Positions 50,650 to 61,347 are shown, numbered from the stretch's first letter. The stretch: 64,000 bases of DNA from Archivesica marissinica (GCA_014843695.1 CM026402.1:14985374-15049373), one strand, 5' to 3'. Translations and numbers: made by a program. Notes: a model not told the origin generated them from the sequence alone.

Positions 50650-50995
50650 TTCTGAAGCCACACAATTTACCTAGTTCTGAAGCCACACAATTTACCTAGT
50701 TCTGAAGCCACACAATTTACCTAGTTCTGAAGCCACACAATTTACCTAGTTCTGAAGCCACACAATTTACCTAGTTCTGAAGCCACACAATTTACCTAGT
50801 TCTGAAGCCACACAATTTACCTAGTTCTGAAGCCACACAATTTACCTAGTTCTGAAGCCACACAATTTACCTAGTTCTGAAGCCACACAATTTACCTAGT
50901 TCTGAAGCCACACAATTTACCTAGTTCTGAAGCCGCACAATTTACCTTGTTCTGAAGCCACACAATTTACCTTGTTCTGAAGCCACACATCACAC
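50650..50995. repeat. 25-bp minisatellite, about 13.5 units
   Basis: Near-perfect repeat of 'ttctgaagccacacaattta' plus 'cctag', with variants only in the last units. Young, by its uniformity. It lies in the SNX14 intron 50517-52200. A poly-G tract follows at about 51100-51121. Confidence 0.95.
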
Positions 50996-51152
50996 GATAT
51001 TGTTCTTACTTTTCTCACTGAACGTGATTCAAAATAATGTTGAGAAACTACCAGTATAAATGTGATTATACCATATCGTTATTTTACATTTCCGCCTGGG
51101 GGTGGGGGGGGGGGGTGGGGGGTAAACGAAATTCAAAATGAGATTCATGTAT

Positions 51153-51442
51153 ATGGGATGGCAACGAATATTCGCTCGAACTAAGAAAAAAATTATATTG
51201 TCCTCAAAAATGCCAGCCGCTCAGTCACATGTTTGTAACTGCTTGAATCGCTCTGAGAATAAGAAAACTGCTAGGTGTAATCTATGTAAATTGGATTTAA
51301 CATATTCGGGTACAATATCAATCTGAATAATCATTTGAAGAAGATGACGTTGATGCGATATAAGAGTTTGAATAATATTGAGTTTTTGACAGAATTCTAT
51401 CGAATATTCGAATAGTATAATCGCTATTCGTTGCCATCCCTA
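51153..51442 (+). mobile_element. Non-autonomous hAT element with a BED zinc-finger remnant
   Basis: Terminal inverted repeats 'gggatggcaacgaata' (51155) and 'attcgttgccatccc' (ending 51440). Inside, a short open segment reads 'ENKKTARCNLCKLDLTYSG', like the zinc-binding start of a BED finger (CxxC, then YSG/T) as found at the N-terminus of hAT/ZBED transposases. There is no catalytic domain. Related to 54671-55502. Confidence 0.7.
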
Positions 51443-51607
51443 CAAAATCTATAAAAATATTGTCGCCTTTAGATATGTTGTTTACTATGACAATATTTAC
51501 AAGAGATTTACTTATATATTAACTTCAAAAGGGAGGATCCACAGGTAGGTGGGAGAGAAATTGACATCATTTATTTCTTCAGCAACTTGAAAAGTTCTTT
51601 CAACTTG

Positions 51608-52012
51608 CAGTCAAACCTGTATTAGTGGTCACCTCCATTCAGCAACAACCTGTATTAGTGGTCACCTCCATTCAGCAACCAACCTGTATTAGTGGTCACC
51701 TCCATTCAGCAACAACCTGTATTAGTGGTCACCTCCATTCAGCAACCAACCTGTATTAGTGGTCACCTCCATTCAGCAACAACCTGTATTAGTGGTCACC
51801 TCCATTCAGCAACCAACCTGTATTAGTGGTCACCTCCATTCAGCAACAACCTGTATTAGTGGTCACCTCCATTCAGCAACCAACCTGTATTAAGCAGCCA
51901 GTTTCCAGATTCCAAATCAGCTGTTTTCTTATACATTTGACCTCTGTTAAGCAGCCACATGTGCTACGCAGCCGACTCCCTTGGCTGGCTGCTTACGACA
52001 GGTGTGACTTAT
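51608..52012. mobile_element. TIR element (MITE family Q) with an internal minisatellite (51611-51890)
   Basis: Left terminus 'cagtcaaacctgtattagtg', right terminus 'gacaggtgtgact'. The segment 'cctgtattagtggtcacctc' plus 'cattcagcaac' next to the left terminus is repeated about 8.5 times with alternating 33- and 34-bp units ('caacaacc' / 'caaccaacc'). The copy at 56219-56396 has this segment once. Confidence 0.75.
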
Positions 52013-52096
52013 ACCTCTCGAGACCTCATTCCTGATGGAATCCATCGCCATGAAGGAGAGAGAAGAGGCAACGTGGAATATAAATGCCTTGCCTAT
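52013..52096 (-). mobile_element. SINE family B fragment
   Basis: Reverse complement of the body: 'ctctcgagacctcattcctg', 'atggaatccatcgccatgaa' and 'aagaggcaacgtggaatata'. It lies between MITE Q and the exon at 52201. Confidence 0.7.
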
Positions 52097-52200
52097 CCTA
52101 GCTCATGTATTACCTCACTATCCATTGTACACATATGTGCCATATTTTTTATGTGTATTTGAATTAGTTGAAACCATTTATTTATATTTTGTGATTTCAG

Positions 52201-52244
52201 TTCCTTACCATTGTGTTGAATGAGTTTGTGTACACGTGGTATAA
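52201..52244 (+). CDS. SNX14: SNX14 exon: PXA domain
   Basis: 44 nt. Acceptor 'ttttgtgatttcag', donor 'gtaagt'. It encodes 'FLTIVLNEFVYTWY' with two bases of a following lysine codon. The 'NEFVYTWY' segment is characteristic of PXA domains. Confidence 0.88.
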
Positions 52245-52337
52245 GTAAGTATTCTGGGAGTTGTTCTTAAATGGTTGATGATCTAGTTACTTGCTACGTT
52301 CAGAGCAGCACATGAGGTCTTTCATCAACAGCAATAA

Positions 52338-53100
52338 CTTGGAAGGTCACTCTGCGACCGTAGCTCTTGGCTTTACTTCATACCTTATATAACACTAAGT
52401 AACTCACAAACAAGCAAACAATGCTGTCCGATTAGCGCAGTGGTTAGCTCGCTCGCTTCTCACCAATGCAACCCAGGTTCGATCCTCGGATGGGGATGTA
52501 TGTGAGATGGTACGATGGTCGTCAGATCGGACAGGTGGGTTTTCTCCAGGTACTCCGGTTTCCTCCCTTTCATACGAGCCAACGAGAGTGATTAATATAA
52601 GTTGTTAAAACTTGCTTCGCAATCGTTGTAAAAGAAATATTGTTTAAAAAAACTACTGCTGTACTTTCTGGTATTTGTAAAGTTGTAGCTGCACATATTT
52701 GATTGCATTCATTCTGTATATACAATGTACAAAACAAAACAAATGAACACACTTGTATAATTATGCATAGTATATACGATTTATGTCATTGTTGTGCGCA
52801 AGAATTGTCAATAAATGTTGAGGCAAATGGGTTTGGCCACAAGTTTTAACAACATTAGTTGCCTGCCCTCCCCACAATACTAGATTGTAACAACCAAACT
52901 GACTGAATATATGAGTTGTGCAAATATTGAAAGTGATGACTACTAATATAAAGGGAAAATGAAGAAGACAATTAGCAAAATATAGATAACAATAATTTAG
53001 AACCCCAAAAAAAACCCCAACTAACTTGAAGGTCACTCTGCGACCGTAGCTCTTGGCTTGACTTCACACCTTATACAACAACAACAAGCAAACAATGCAG
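52338..53100. repeat. Local direct duplication (52338-52425 and 53029-53100) flanking SINE C
   Basis: 'ggaaggtcactctgcgaccg', 'tagctcttggct' and 'acaagcaaacaatgc' occur in both arms, with small indels. SINE C begins directly after the first arm; the second arm runs into a fragment of MITE Q (53096-53147). Confidence 0.7.
52421..52633 (+). mobile_element. tRNA-derived SINE (family C)
   Basis: A box 'ttagcgcagtggttagctcg', B box 'ggttcgatcctcggatgg', body 'cgtcagatcggacaggtggg' and 'ggtactccggtttcctccc'. The 3' end 'gagtgattaatataagttg' and 'cttcgcaatcgttgtaaaag' resembles that of SINE B, so B and C may share a tail taken from the same partner LINE. Confidence 0.8.
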
Positions 53101-53265
53101 CCAATTTCTATGATTACCTTGGCTGGCTGCGACAGGTTTGCCTGTATGTAAACAATAATTACATCAACAAATTAATTAATTTCTTGAAATTATTGTAGAT
53201 TGTTAATCAATTATTTTAATTGCTTCGTATTTGACGTACTGATGTAACAGAAGATTATGTTTCAG

Positions 53266-53353
53266 GAATGTGAGTAAGGATGAGGAATTTGTGGATGAAC
53301 TGAGGACGTCCATCAGATTTCTGTTCTCGGTTTTGTTACGAAGGATTAAGAAA
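53266..53353 (+). CDS. SNX14: SNX14 exon: PXA domain
   Basis: 88 nt. Acceptor 'gattatgtttcag', donor 'gtaagt'. The first base completes a lysine codon, then 29 codons including 'NVSKDEEFVDELRTSIRF' and 'SVLLRRIKK'. A strong match to the core of the SNX14 PXA domain. Confidence 0.9.
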
Positions 53354-53389
53354 GTAAGTGAGTTATGCCGAATATCGAAGTCGCTCTAA

Positions 53390-53635
53390 CAGGGTTCCCT
53401 CTGTCTGAATGTTTGTCTGCGCCACTTCTGTCGCCAATTGAAAAACACTGGAGCCAATTTAAAAAACTTGGAGCCAACTAAGAGCCATATAGTTCACAAA
53501 TAAATATTTGAAGCCATGTATTTGAAATACATGTACCAAAAAAAAAATGTTGCAACAAATATTTTCGCCAATTCACAAAGTTTAGCGCCAATATTTGTTT
53601 TTTGGCACCATTGGCGACCGACAGCGGGAACCCTG
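53390..53635. mobile_element. TIR element (family R)
   Basis: Termini CAGGGTTCCC and GGGAACCCTG as at 6567-6783, with the same 'gagccaat' interior. It starts only 36 bp after the SNX14 donor at 53354. Confidence 0.65.
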
Positions 53636-53789
53636 CTTTAATATGATGAGCATATTCACCATTAGTTTATACAAATTTCGATTTGCTTGATTGCGCAAAT
53701 AGGTTCTTACAACTATTATATGGAGTATGGACTACTTGCTCTGGAGGCTTAATTCCTTAATCACATTGAGGCAGTGGGGAACATCCAGT

Positions 53790-54003
53790 ACATACAGTAG
53801 GGGGGCACATCTGTGTGACAGACTTACAGTGGTGGTGGGGTGGACACATCGGACACATCTATGTTACAGTGGTGGTGCGGATGATACATGTGTTGCATTG
53901 GGTGGTGAGCAACATCTTAGTTGCAGTGGGGGGGGGGGGGGAACACTGTGGTTGCAGTGGGGGGGACCTGTGTTGCAGTGGGGGGGAGAACATCTGTGTT
54001 AGA
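53790..54003. repeat. Degenerate G-rich repeat with long G runs
   Basis: Irregular units of 'acatctgtgttgcagtgg' followed by G runs of 4 to 14, including 14 consecutive G near 53928-53941. Strong G-quadruplex potential on the + (transcribed-sense) strand, inside the SNX14 intron 53354-55682. Confidence 0.75.
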
Positions 54004-54189
54004 CTAAGTATTAATCACCTTCAATGTTAGTTCTGGTTCCCATAGTGATCACTATATCATAGCACAATGTGTGACAGACCTACTTACCATCTCAGTTCAC
54101 AGGCACCTCTTCTAAAAAATAAAATATGTTATTCCATAGCTTTATAATACATTTACATGTAAACAAGACCAGTGATGTGCACTGCACCT

Positions 54190-54458
54190 GTCCGCCTCCG
54201 TGGTCGTGTGGTTAAGGTCGCTGACTTGTATACCACTGTAACCTATCATCACTGATGGTCACGGGTTTGAGCCCCGCTCAGACCGTGTCTCATTTATATG
54301 AAAAAGTTGGCAGTTTCTTACGGAGGTTGGTGCACCCAAGTACTGGTTAACCGCTGAAGCCTGCCCAGGAAAGGTGTTGTTAGGTAAACTGCCCGTCGGC
54401 GATATAGCCCTAAATGGTGCTGATGCAGGCGTAAAACCCGAATCATAACATAACATAA
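54190..54458 (+). mobile_element. tRNA-derived SINE (family D), complete
   Basis: Head 'ccgcctccgtggtcgtgtgg' and 'gggtttgagccccgctcaga', body 'atgaaaaagttggcagtttc', 3' end 'ctgcccgtcggcgatatagc' and 'gatgcaggcgtaaaaccc'. The reference copy for family D. Confidence 0.85.
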
Positions 54459-54552
54459 TTGTAGAGAGAATCCAAGCTTCTGATTGAATCCACATGTCTT
54501 TATAGTGTGTATAATCATTTGTTGTTATATTATTATGACAAATAAATTATAA

Positions 54553-55666
54553 TTAATATAATTCAACACCAAGTAACTGACATGGACTGGTACATGATAT
54601 TTTTAGACCAATAAATTAATAAGAAAATTATACTTGGGCCAGTTCATTTATCAAAATTTTGTTTAAAAATTAGGTATGGCAACGAATAGCAATTTAACTG
54701 TTCGAATATTCGGTCAGTAAGGTATTCAAATATTCGGATATTTGGTATAGTTCTATTAAAAACTCAAAATCACTCAAAAACTCTTATAATAAATGCCAAA
54801 TTAATCTTCTTCCTGTAAGGACATGCAAATATGACGACGATTCATTCAGTTATTGTTATCGGCCACTGTACATTTATGGGCATTTTCACAAATGAAGCCG
54901 ATGTCACTTGAAATGCTTTCCGTTGAAGTGTGTTTGTTTTTCAAATGATTATTCAGATTGATGTCGTACCCGAATCTGTTAAATCCAATTTGCACATAGC
55001 AGTTTTCTTATTCTCTGCGCGATTGTAGTCTTTCCAAATGTATGACTGTGTGGGCGGCATTTTTTTGAGGACAACATTATAAAGATCGTATTTTATAATA
55101 TTATAGTACTTTTGGGTAGTAATTATAAATTTAAGAAACACTGGGTGGATGTTGCAGCTTGTCTGTAATATTTAAAGGAATTTTCTCGTCTAAACAGTTT
55201 TGACATCATAATTAAACACCTTAGCACCTACTGTAATTATCCAATTACATGGCAGAGTGTCAATTAACACTTGCCATGGATGCGACCACAACATTGTTTA
55301 TTCAAACATCCTGGGGCAATTTCTGTATTGGAAGGTTTTATGATGGCCTCAGAAAGAAAGCAACGTATCGGATTTATGACAGTTTATATCATTTTTGCAA
55401 ATATTATATATTGTTCCCGAATAATCGAATAATGGAATAGTATTCGGATATTCGGACGTTTGAGTGAATATTCGAATAGTCGAATGTTCGTTGCCATCCC
55501 TACTAAAAATAGTAATATTACTGGCAAAGAAGTGCAGATCCTGATGAGATGGCTCGTCATGAGTGAGCCAGCTATCAACGAGCCGGCTATCATGAGCGAG
55601 CCGGCTCATCTGGATCTTACACTTCTTGTAAGCATATTTAGCAGTCTGTAGTGTTGAAAGGGTTAA
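54553..55666 (-). mobile_element. piggyBac-like MITE (family P1) split by a hAT insertion
   Basis: TTAA at 54553-54556 and 55663-55666. Left part 'attcaacaccaagtaactga' and right part 'tgtagtgttgaaaggg' match 16037-16280. The interruption lies where that copy reads 'tttctaaaaatagtt'. The hairpin region is enlarged by an extra 'gagccagctatcaacgagcc' duplication. Confidence 0.8.
54671..55502 (-). mobile_element. hAT element with BED-finger remnant, nested in MITE P1
   Basis: Termini 'taggtatggcaacgaatag' and 'gttcgttgccatcccta'. It is flanked by 8-bp duplications 'ttaaaaat' (54663-54670) and 'ctaaaaat' (55503-55510), the hAT size. On the minus strand around 54960-55060 a broken BED-like finger is visible ('RAENKKTAMCKLDL'; one zinc-ligand cysteine of the pair is lost compared with the copy at 51153). 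Length 832 bp, no transposase core, AT-rich with many 'gaatattcg' motifs near both ends. Confidence 0.82.
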
Positions 55667-55682
55667 ACAAACTGATTTACAG

Positions 55683-55767
55683 GTTGATGTGCCCGGTATG
55701 GTGGCTCAGCGACTTAGCAGGGCTGGTCTTCAACACTTGCATGCTGTCCTGCAGGCAAAGTCTACAG
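55683..55767 (+). CDS. SNX14: SNX14 exon: PXA domain
   Basis: 85 nt. Acceptor 'ctgatttacag', donor 'gtgagt'. It encodes 'VDVPGMVAQRLSRAGLQHLH' and 'AVLQAKST', matching the human VDIPS...LLKA..KH segment; one base passes to the next exon. Confidence 0.85.
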
Positions 55768-56218
55768 GTGAGTTTATCTACACTAAGATTAATGCTTTCA
55801 ACCGTCTATGGACTCTTGTTGTAGGAGTGTGAGGGCTATTAACCCTATATTACTGTATATATTACCTATATGGACTATTCTACCATCAAAAATGGAATCT
55901 TCTGAGGGTGTGAGGGTTAAACAAGTCCAGACATATTGTCTGGGTTAGAGAGTTGACCTGATTTTCAGAATCTACAAAGACGATTTGTCTGGATTCAAAT
56001 GTTTTTCTTTAAAGGTAATTGAAATGGACTGCAAGTGGTACTGATGGTGCAAGTGGGGCTTTGTTTGCAGCAGCGGCCAGTATATACATGATATACGGAG
56101 ATAGACTAGCTTCTAGCGGGGTCAAGCCTCACTTACAGTGACTTCGTATGGGCAGACCTTCATAATCTCGAACACACCATTAACATCTTCTGTATCTACT
56201 GTTGATGGTTAATGTACA

Positions 56219-56396
56219 ATCAAACCTGTGTTTGTGGTCACCTCCATTAAGCATCCAACCAGTATTCAGCAGCCAGTTTCCAGATTACCAATATGTTGTT
56301 TTATTATACATTTGACCTCTATTAAGCAGTCACCTGTGCTGTGCAGCCATTTTCTGTAATTCCATTATCTGGCTGCTTAAGACAGGTTTGACTGTT
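56219..56396. mobile_element. TIR element (MITE family Q), intact length
   Basis: Termini 'caatcaaacctgtgtttgtg' and 'gacaggtttgactgt'; interior 'attaagcatccaaccag', 'ccaatatgttgttttatta' and 'tctggctgcttaa'. The best full copy of the family. The end is followed by a partial duplication of its tail (56415-56460). Confidence 0.7.
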
Positions 56397-56529
56397 TGTA
56401 ATATTAAGTTTAATAGAGTCATTATTTGACTGCTTAAGACAGGTTTGTTTGACTGTATGTAATATTAAGTTTAATAGAGTCATTATTTGTAGTAACAATT
56501 ATTATAACACCTATGTTTATTCACTATAG

Positions 56530-56686
56530 CTACTGATGGCGCTGATATTCAAGAAGTGACACTAAGCTACCTCGGCTCGAATCTCCACTATGCCATGCAC
56601 AGCCGCAAGGCTGAGCAGGAATATATACGTAGATTGGTGGAGAAACTGTTTCCATACATCCTCAGACCACAGGCTTTAGAGTCAAA
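56530..56686 (+). CDS. SNX14: SNX14 exon: PXA domain, largest exon here
   Basis: 157 nt. Acceptor 'ttcactatag', donor 'aaa|gtaggt'. Two bases complete an alanine codon, then 51 codons including 'YLGSNLHYAMHSRKAEQEYI' and 'RRLVEKLFPYILRP'. The 'LFPYIL' motif is a PXA hallmark. 56687-57284 in the following intron shows no recognised element. Confidence 0.9.
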
Positions 56687-57284
56687 GTAGGTTTGATGTA
56701 CACAGGTAACGTTAAAGGTTAAAGAGGTTATCATTATAATGGCAAATTGCCAATTTATTATATGACCCTCGTTATAAAATTACTTAAACAGTAACGTTAA
56801 GTACACATTTTCTATTCCGTTCCAAAAATATTTGTTACATCGCAGCTATATGCAGAGTTAGCTCGCATCTAAAATAGGCACTGTTGGAAATCGAGTCAAT
56901 TTAGAACACTAACATGAGCTGTTAGACCAATGCCCTAAAATGGAATGAAGTGTGTGTGACGATATGTACGAATTAATTACAGTCGTATTTGAGGTCTGTT
57001 TAATATTTAATTACGCCTAACATGCTGTGTAAAAGCGAGAAAAGTAGTCCGGCTACAGATATGATATGGATTGTTAAGACGTCTGGTGTGATACAAGGTC
57101 TTGTATCCCACTGACGAATACAACATGTATTTTGTGGTGGATTTATCATGTGTTTATAATAAATTATATGATGACTAAGATTGTGTAGTCTCTTCAAGAA
57201 CAAGGTTAAACCAAGTGATCACAAGACCATTAAGATATTCTTACAAATCAGCCAATTCACTGCATCTGTTGTTTAGGATATACA

Positions 57285-57732
57285 TCAAGCAAACAGTTGC
57301 TAGGTTACAGTGTGTATATTATATTGACATGGAAATATAAACAAACAGTTGCTAGGTTACAGTGTGTATATTATATTGACATGGAAATATAAACAAATGG
57401 TTGTTAGGTTACAGTGTGTCAAATGGTTGCTAGGTTACAGTGTGTACATTATATTGACATGGAAATATAAACAAATGGTTGCTAGGTTAGTGTGTCAAAT
57501 GGTTGCTAGGTTACAGTGTGTACATTATACTGATATGGAAATATAGACAAACAGTTGCTAGGTGACAGTGTGTCAAATGATTGCTAGGTTACAGTGTGTA
57601 CATTATATTGACATGGAAATATAACCAAATGGTTGCTAGGTTACAGTGTGTACATTATATTGACATGGAAATATAAACAAACGGTTGCTAGGTTACAGTG
57701 TGTACATTATATTGACATGGAAATATAAACGC
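57285..57732. repeat. About 52-bp minisatellite, 8-9 units, some shortened
   Basis: The unit contains 'ggttgctaggttacagtgtg', 'tacattatattgacatggaa' and 'atataaacaaa'. Short forms stop after 'gtgtcaaat'. It ends about 45 bp before the acceptor of the exon at 57777. Confidence 0.9.
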
Positions 57733-57776
57733 CAAAGGATGTTCACCTGTAATATTGTTGTTTGTGTGTATTGCAG

Positions 57777-57852
57777 ATCAATGTGTGCATTGCTTCGAGA
57801 GATTTTAGCAGCTTCCGTGATCATGCCGGCGATGGATGCTATAGCCAATCCT
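57777..57852 (+). CDS. SNX14: SNX14 exon: end of PXA domain
   Basis: 76 nt. Acceptor 'gtgtgtattgcag', donor 'gtatgt'. It completes a lysine codon, then 'SMCALLREILAASVIMPAMD' and 'AIANP'. 'LLREIL' is the most conserved PXA helix motif. 57853-58829 (intron) shows no recognised element. Confidence 0.9.
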
Positions 57853-58829
57853 GTATGTATTTCATTGTGTAAAATATAACGCAAAACATCATATTTGGCA
57901 CAACAGTGTCTAGTTGTTAACAGATTGTCAGCACGCACATATTGTCTTTCAGCTCTTATAAATCTGTCAAATTGACACCCATATATTTTTATAATATATG
58001 TATACAACACTTAACATTATATGCATGGTCTACAGCACAGCGGTTTAATCCTTTTATTCCCACTTGCTGTTGTCCAGTAGTACTCTTATTCCCACTTCAT
58101 AGGTAAATGACCATTCCAAATTGTTGGCGAATGCACAAGTTCAAATTGAGTTTGTCCGCAACAAACGCGGTGGACAAAGTCTTGTTATTGGTGGTTACAG
58201 GTTCATAGTATGTATATATATAGTTGCTGTCTGTCTGCGTGTCTGTCCATCCGTTTGATTGTATTTGATCTTAAACACTCATAAACACACTGCAACACAA
58301 ATCCTCTTATTCCCACACCCATTTTTACCTAATTTTATATAAGTGGGAACAATAGGACTACACCAGCACAGGCACCAGACCCATTTTTGGCCTATGGTCA
58401 TATAGTAAGTAATGTTTACTAAAGGCAACCAACGAAATTGAAACATGCATGCAGAAACATCGACGAGAAACTAAGTACAAACGACCAGATCACTGATATG
58501 CCCTTGTGGTCCCGACCGGAAGACCTTATTCTATCAACAAATACTTTTTATTTCATGGAGATCGGTCAAATAACACCACAATGGCACATTGTTTCATCGT
58601 GAACAGCAGGAAATGAAAATGTTTGTTTGTGTCTTGTGCCTGTGGTCTACAGTTAAGAAAGCAGACATTTATTGTGTTAATGGCTGTGTTAGTTGCCCAG
58701 AATCATTTATGCCGTGACAACTTTAAGCAAAATTATATAGTGAGGCTGTGTTGAGGGGCATAATATTATGTTGTACAATGTTGACAGTTTTCTTGTTTAT
58801 TTCATTTAGATTGTTTTGTTCTATTACAG

Positions 58830-58874
58830 GATATGGTGAACGACATATTACTAGTTATTCTTGATGAAATGCCT
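58830..58874 (+). CDS. SNX14: SNX14 exon: PXA C-terminal extension
   Basis: 45 nt, phase 0 at both ends. Acceptor 'ttctattacag', donor 'gtaagt'. It encodes 'DMVNDILLVILDEMP', matching 'DTVNHLLIIFID' of human SNX14. Confidence 0.85.
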
Positions 58875-58948
58875 GTAAGTTTATTACCAAACATTTATAA
58901 GTGGAATCAGAATAGACTTGTGTTGACTGTATGAAGTTATTCTAAAGT

Positions 58949-59178
58949 GGAAGTCATGATAGCGCAGTGGATGCATGTTTACTTCAGGTGTGAAAGGTTC
59001 GAGCCCCGCTGGAGCCGTTACGATTGTGCCCTTAGGCAAGGCATTTAAATTCCACGTTGCCTCTTCTCTCTCTCTCATGGCAATGGATTCCATCAGGAAT
59101 GAGGTCTCGAGAGTGATTAATATAAATTGTAAGAATTTGTTTTGCAATTGAGCTAAAATAAATTTGTATAAACTATTC
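58949..59178 (+). mobile_element. SINE family B
   Basis: Head 'tggaagtcatgatagcgcag', B box 'gttcgagccccgctgg', body 'gtgcccttaggcaaggcatt', 3' end 'ttgagctaaaataaatttgt'. It has a small deletion before the B box. It is flanked by 'gttattctaaag' and 'aactattctaaag', so a target duplication containing 'ttctaaag' is likely. Confidence 0.85.
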
Positions 59179-59380
59179 TAAAGTTTAAATACTGTTCAAA
59201 GTGCCCAATGCAAGTGGTTAATTTTCTGTATTTCATTCGTATAATGTAAAATTTGCTTAAAATTATTATGAAATTTCTTATAATGGTGTCATTTCCTTTT
59301 CTGTCTATTTTATTAAAACAGATATTTTTTAATTGGAACTTGACACAAAACTGGATTTATATTTTTCTACATAATAAGCA

Positions 59381-59678
59381 CAGGGTTCATTCTAGGTCAG
59401 AATTTTTGGGAGAAGTGAGAAAGCACGTGATCGCTTCCTTAAATGGTGTTCCTTAATATACTTCTGCAAAATAGGGTTAAAATGCACAGTACAACCATTA
59501 AATACAACATTTGAATAGGAGTGCTTTATAATGGGCCAGTGAATCTTACTAGACAAAATTTTGTTTGAAAATCGTAAAAACCAACAAATTTATTAGGGAG
59601 AAGTGGGGCCCCCAGAGGGCGAAGTCAGGGTCCCTACGGCGACAATTTCGCCCACATCGCCCTCTAGAATGATCCCTG
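59381..59678. mobile_element. TIR DNA element (family T), 298 bp
   Basis: Termini CAGGGTTCATTCTAG and CTAGAATGATCCCTG (one mismatch) flanked by AAGCA at 59376-59380 and 59679-59683. Related copy at 60489-60971; short remnant at 12537-12590. 59679-60088 is otherwise unrecognised. Confidence 0.7.
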
Positions 59679-60088
59679 AAGCATTACATTATGATATACA
59701 TGTATAATAGCACCAGTCTGTAGTCATATAATAATTAATATATTTCAAGTAATATTGTAGCATTTATTTTTTATAAGACATACAGCTATTGGTTCTTCTG
59801 ATACCTAGACCTTTAATATGATGCAGATGATAAACTGTTCCAGGACATCATTAACAAGAATTGCAACACCTTCACTATTGTGTTTTGTTGCACTGAAATA
59901 TGCATCACCTTTCCACTCTCATTTCCAATGATTCTATCTCTCTATTTCCCTGACCCTGCCCCGTCTCAAAAGCAAACAATGCATACTATATGACCAAAGC
60001 TGCAATAATCCAGTTATAAATTTTCTGGTCATCATTTTATAATGTCAATCTATTATGCAATTGCAGTATTGAAAGGATCAGATCAACG

Positions 60089-60380
60089 CAGATGGATCTG
60101 TAGTCCAGTGGTAACATGCTGGACTGGTAATCCAGGGATCGCAGGTTCACTCCCCTGTCTGACCCTAATAAGATTAACAGTCTTTCAGATTGGACGTTAA
60201 GCTGAGGTCTCGTGTCAGTGCTTTACACCGTGCACGTAAAAGAACCAGAGGAGACTCTGGAATGGGTCTCTGTCTGTGTCATTGCACTACCCTTCAAAAG
60301 TCTAAAATGACTAATCTCTTCAGGAGGCATCGCTTATATGGGCAACCAGTAGCAACGATAAATAGACGTAAAACACACAC
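60089..60380 (+). mobile_element. tRNA-derived SINE (family A)
   Basis: Head 'gatggatctgtagtccagtg' and 'gggatcgcaggttcac', body 'gtgcacgtaaaagaaccaga', 3' end 'agcaacgataaatagacgta'. A 109-codon frame at 60190-60519 crosses it and is not a gene. Confidence 0.85.
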
Positions 60381-60488
60381 AGATCAGATGAACTCTTGGA
60401 AACAATCTTCAATCTCAATTATCCAACTCAGCACAATTAATGATCAAAGTCATCAGTCATTCTCATGTTGTTGGAGAAACATGTCACT

Positions 60489-60971
60489 CTGGACTCATTC
60501 TAGAGGGCGACTTGGGTGAATATTTTTTGATTTTCATACAAAATGTTGTCCAGTAAGATACACTGGCCCTTTCTTTAGTTTATACAATTTTATTTGAGCT
60601 CGATTGCGAAACAAGTTCTTATAACTTATATTAATCACTCTCGAGACCTCATTCCTGATGGAATCCATCGCCACAAGGGAGAGAGAAGAGGCATGTGGAA
60701 TTTAAATGCCTTGCCTAAGGGCACAATCGTAATGGCTCCAACGGGGCTCGAACTCCGGGCCTTTCGCACATGAAGCGAACCCGCAACCACTGAGCTATCA
60801 CGACTTCCACAGATTTAGAAAGCACTCCTATTCAAACATTGTATTTAATGGTCATACTGTGTATGTTAACCCTATTGTGTTGATATTTTATTAAATAACA
60901 CTATTTAATGTTGTAATCGCACGCTTTCTCACTTCTCCCAAAATCCTCTGACCTAGAATGAGCCCAGAGCC
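60489..60971. mobile_element. TIR DNA element (family T), inverted and interrupted by SINE B
   Basis: Ends 'ctggactcattctagagggc' and 'tgacctagaatgagcccag' are family T termini in reverse orientation. 'aagcactcctattcaaa' and 'tttctcacttctcccaaaat' match the interior of 59381-59678. SINE B occupies 60577-60810. Confidence 0.65.
60577..60810 (-). mobile_element. SINE family B, nested in a TIR element
   Basis: Reverse complement of 12129-12366: 'gagctcgattgcgaaacaag', 'ggaatccatcgccacaaggg' and 'tatcacgacttccac'. Inserted in the family T element at 60489-60971. Confidence 0.85.
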
Positions 60972-61233
60972 AGAGGTTATAAAACTTTTCTCAGATCTCA
61001 AACTCCCTCAAATGATCTGATTGGTTGATTCTGAGTGTTACTGCCAGCTGAACCAACCAGACACTTGAGACTGAGTTTTGAGATTGGAGAACAGTTTTAT
61101 AACCTCAGGCACTGGTTATAGCTTGTGTGACTGTAGTGTTCAAGAATAAGCAACTGAAAATCCGTCCACTGAAATCAGTTGTAGCATGCTATCGTGAATA
61201 GTGATGAATGCATTGAGCATTGTATTGTTGCAG

Positions 61234-61347
61234 TCACCTCTTCCTGCAGAACCACCTTCACCAATGGTAGCATTCCTGGCAAACTTCAGTAATCAGATCC
61301 CGGGATCCCTTAGTGATCCCGAACAAACAGCAAAAATCAGTAAATCG
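61234..61347 (+). CDS. SNX14: SNX14 exon: linker between PXA and RGS domains
   Basis: 114 nt, phase 0 at both ends. Acceptor 'ttgtattgttgcag', donor 'gtaagt'. It encodes 'SPLPAEPPSPMVAFLANFSN' and 'SLSDPEQTAKISKS'. 'PPSPMVAFLANF' matches 'PASPLVPFLQKF' of human SNX14. Confidence 0.85.

Noticed and set aside
55839..55920. 82-bp TTAACCCT...AGGGTTAA segment as another piggyBac-like MITE.
   Set aside because: Only the outer four or five bases are inverted and no second copy is seen; chance is likely.
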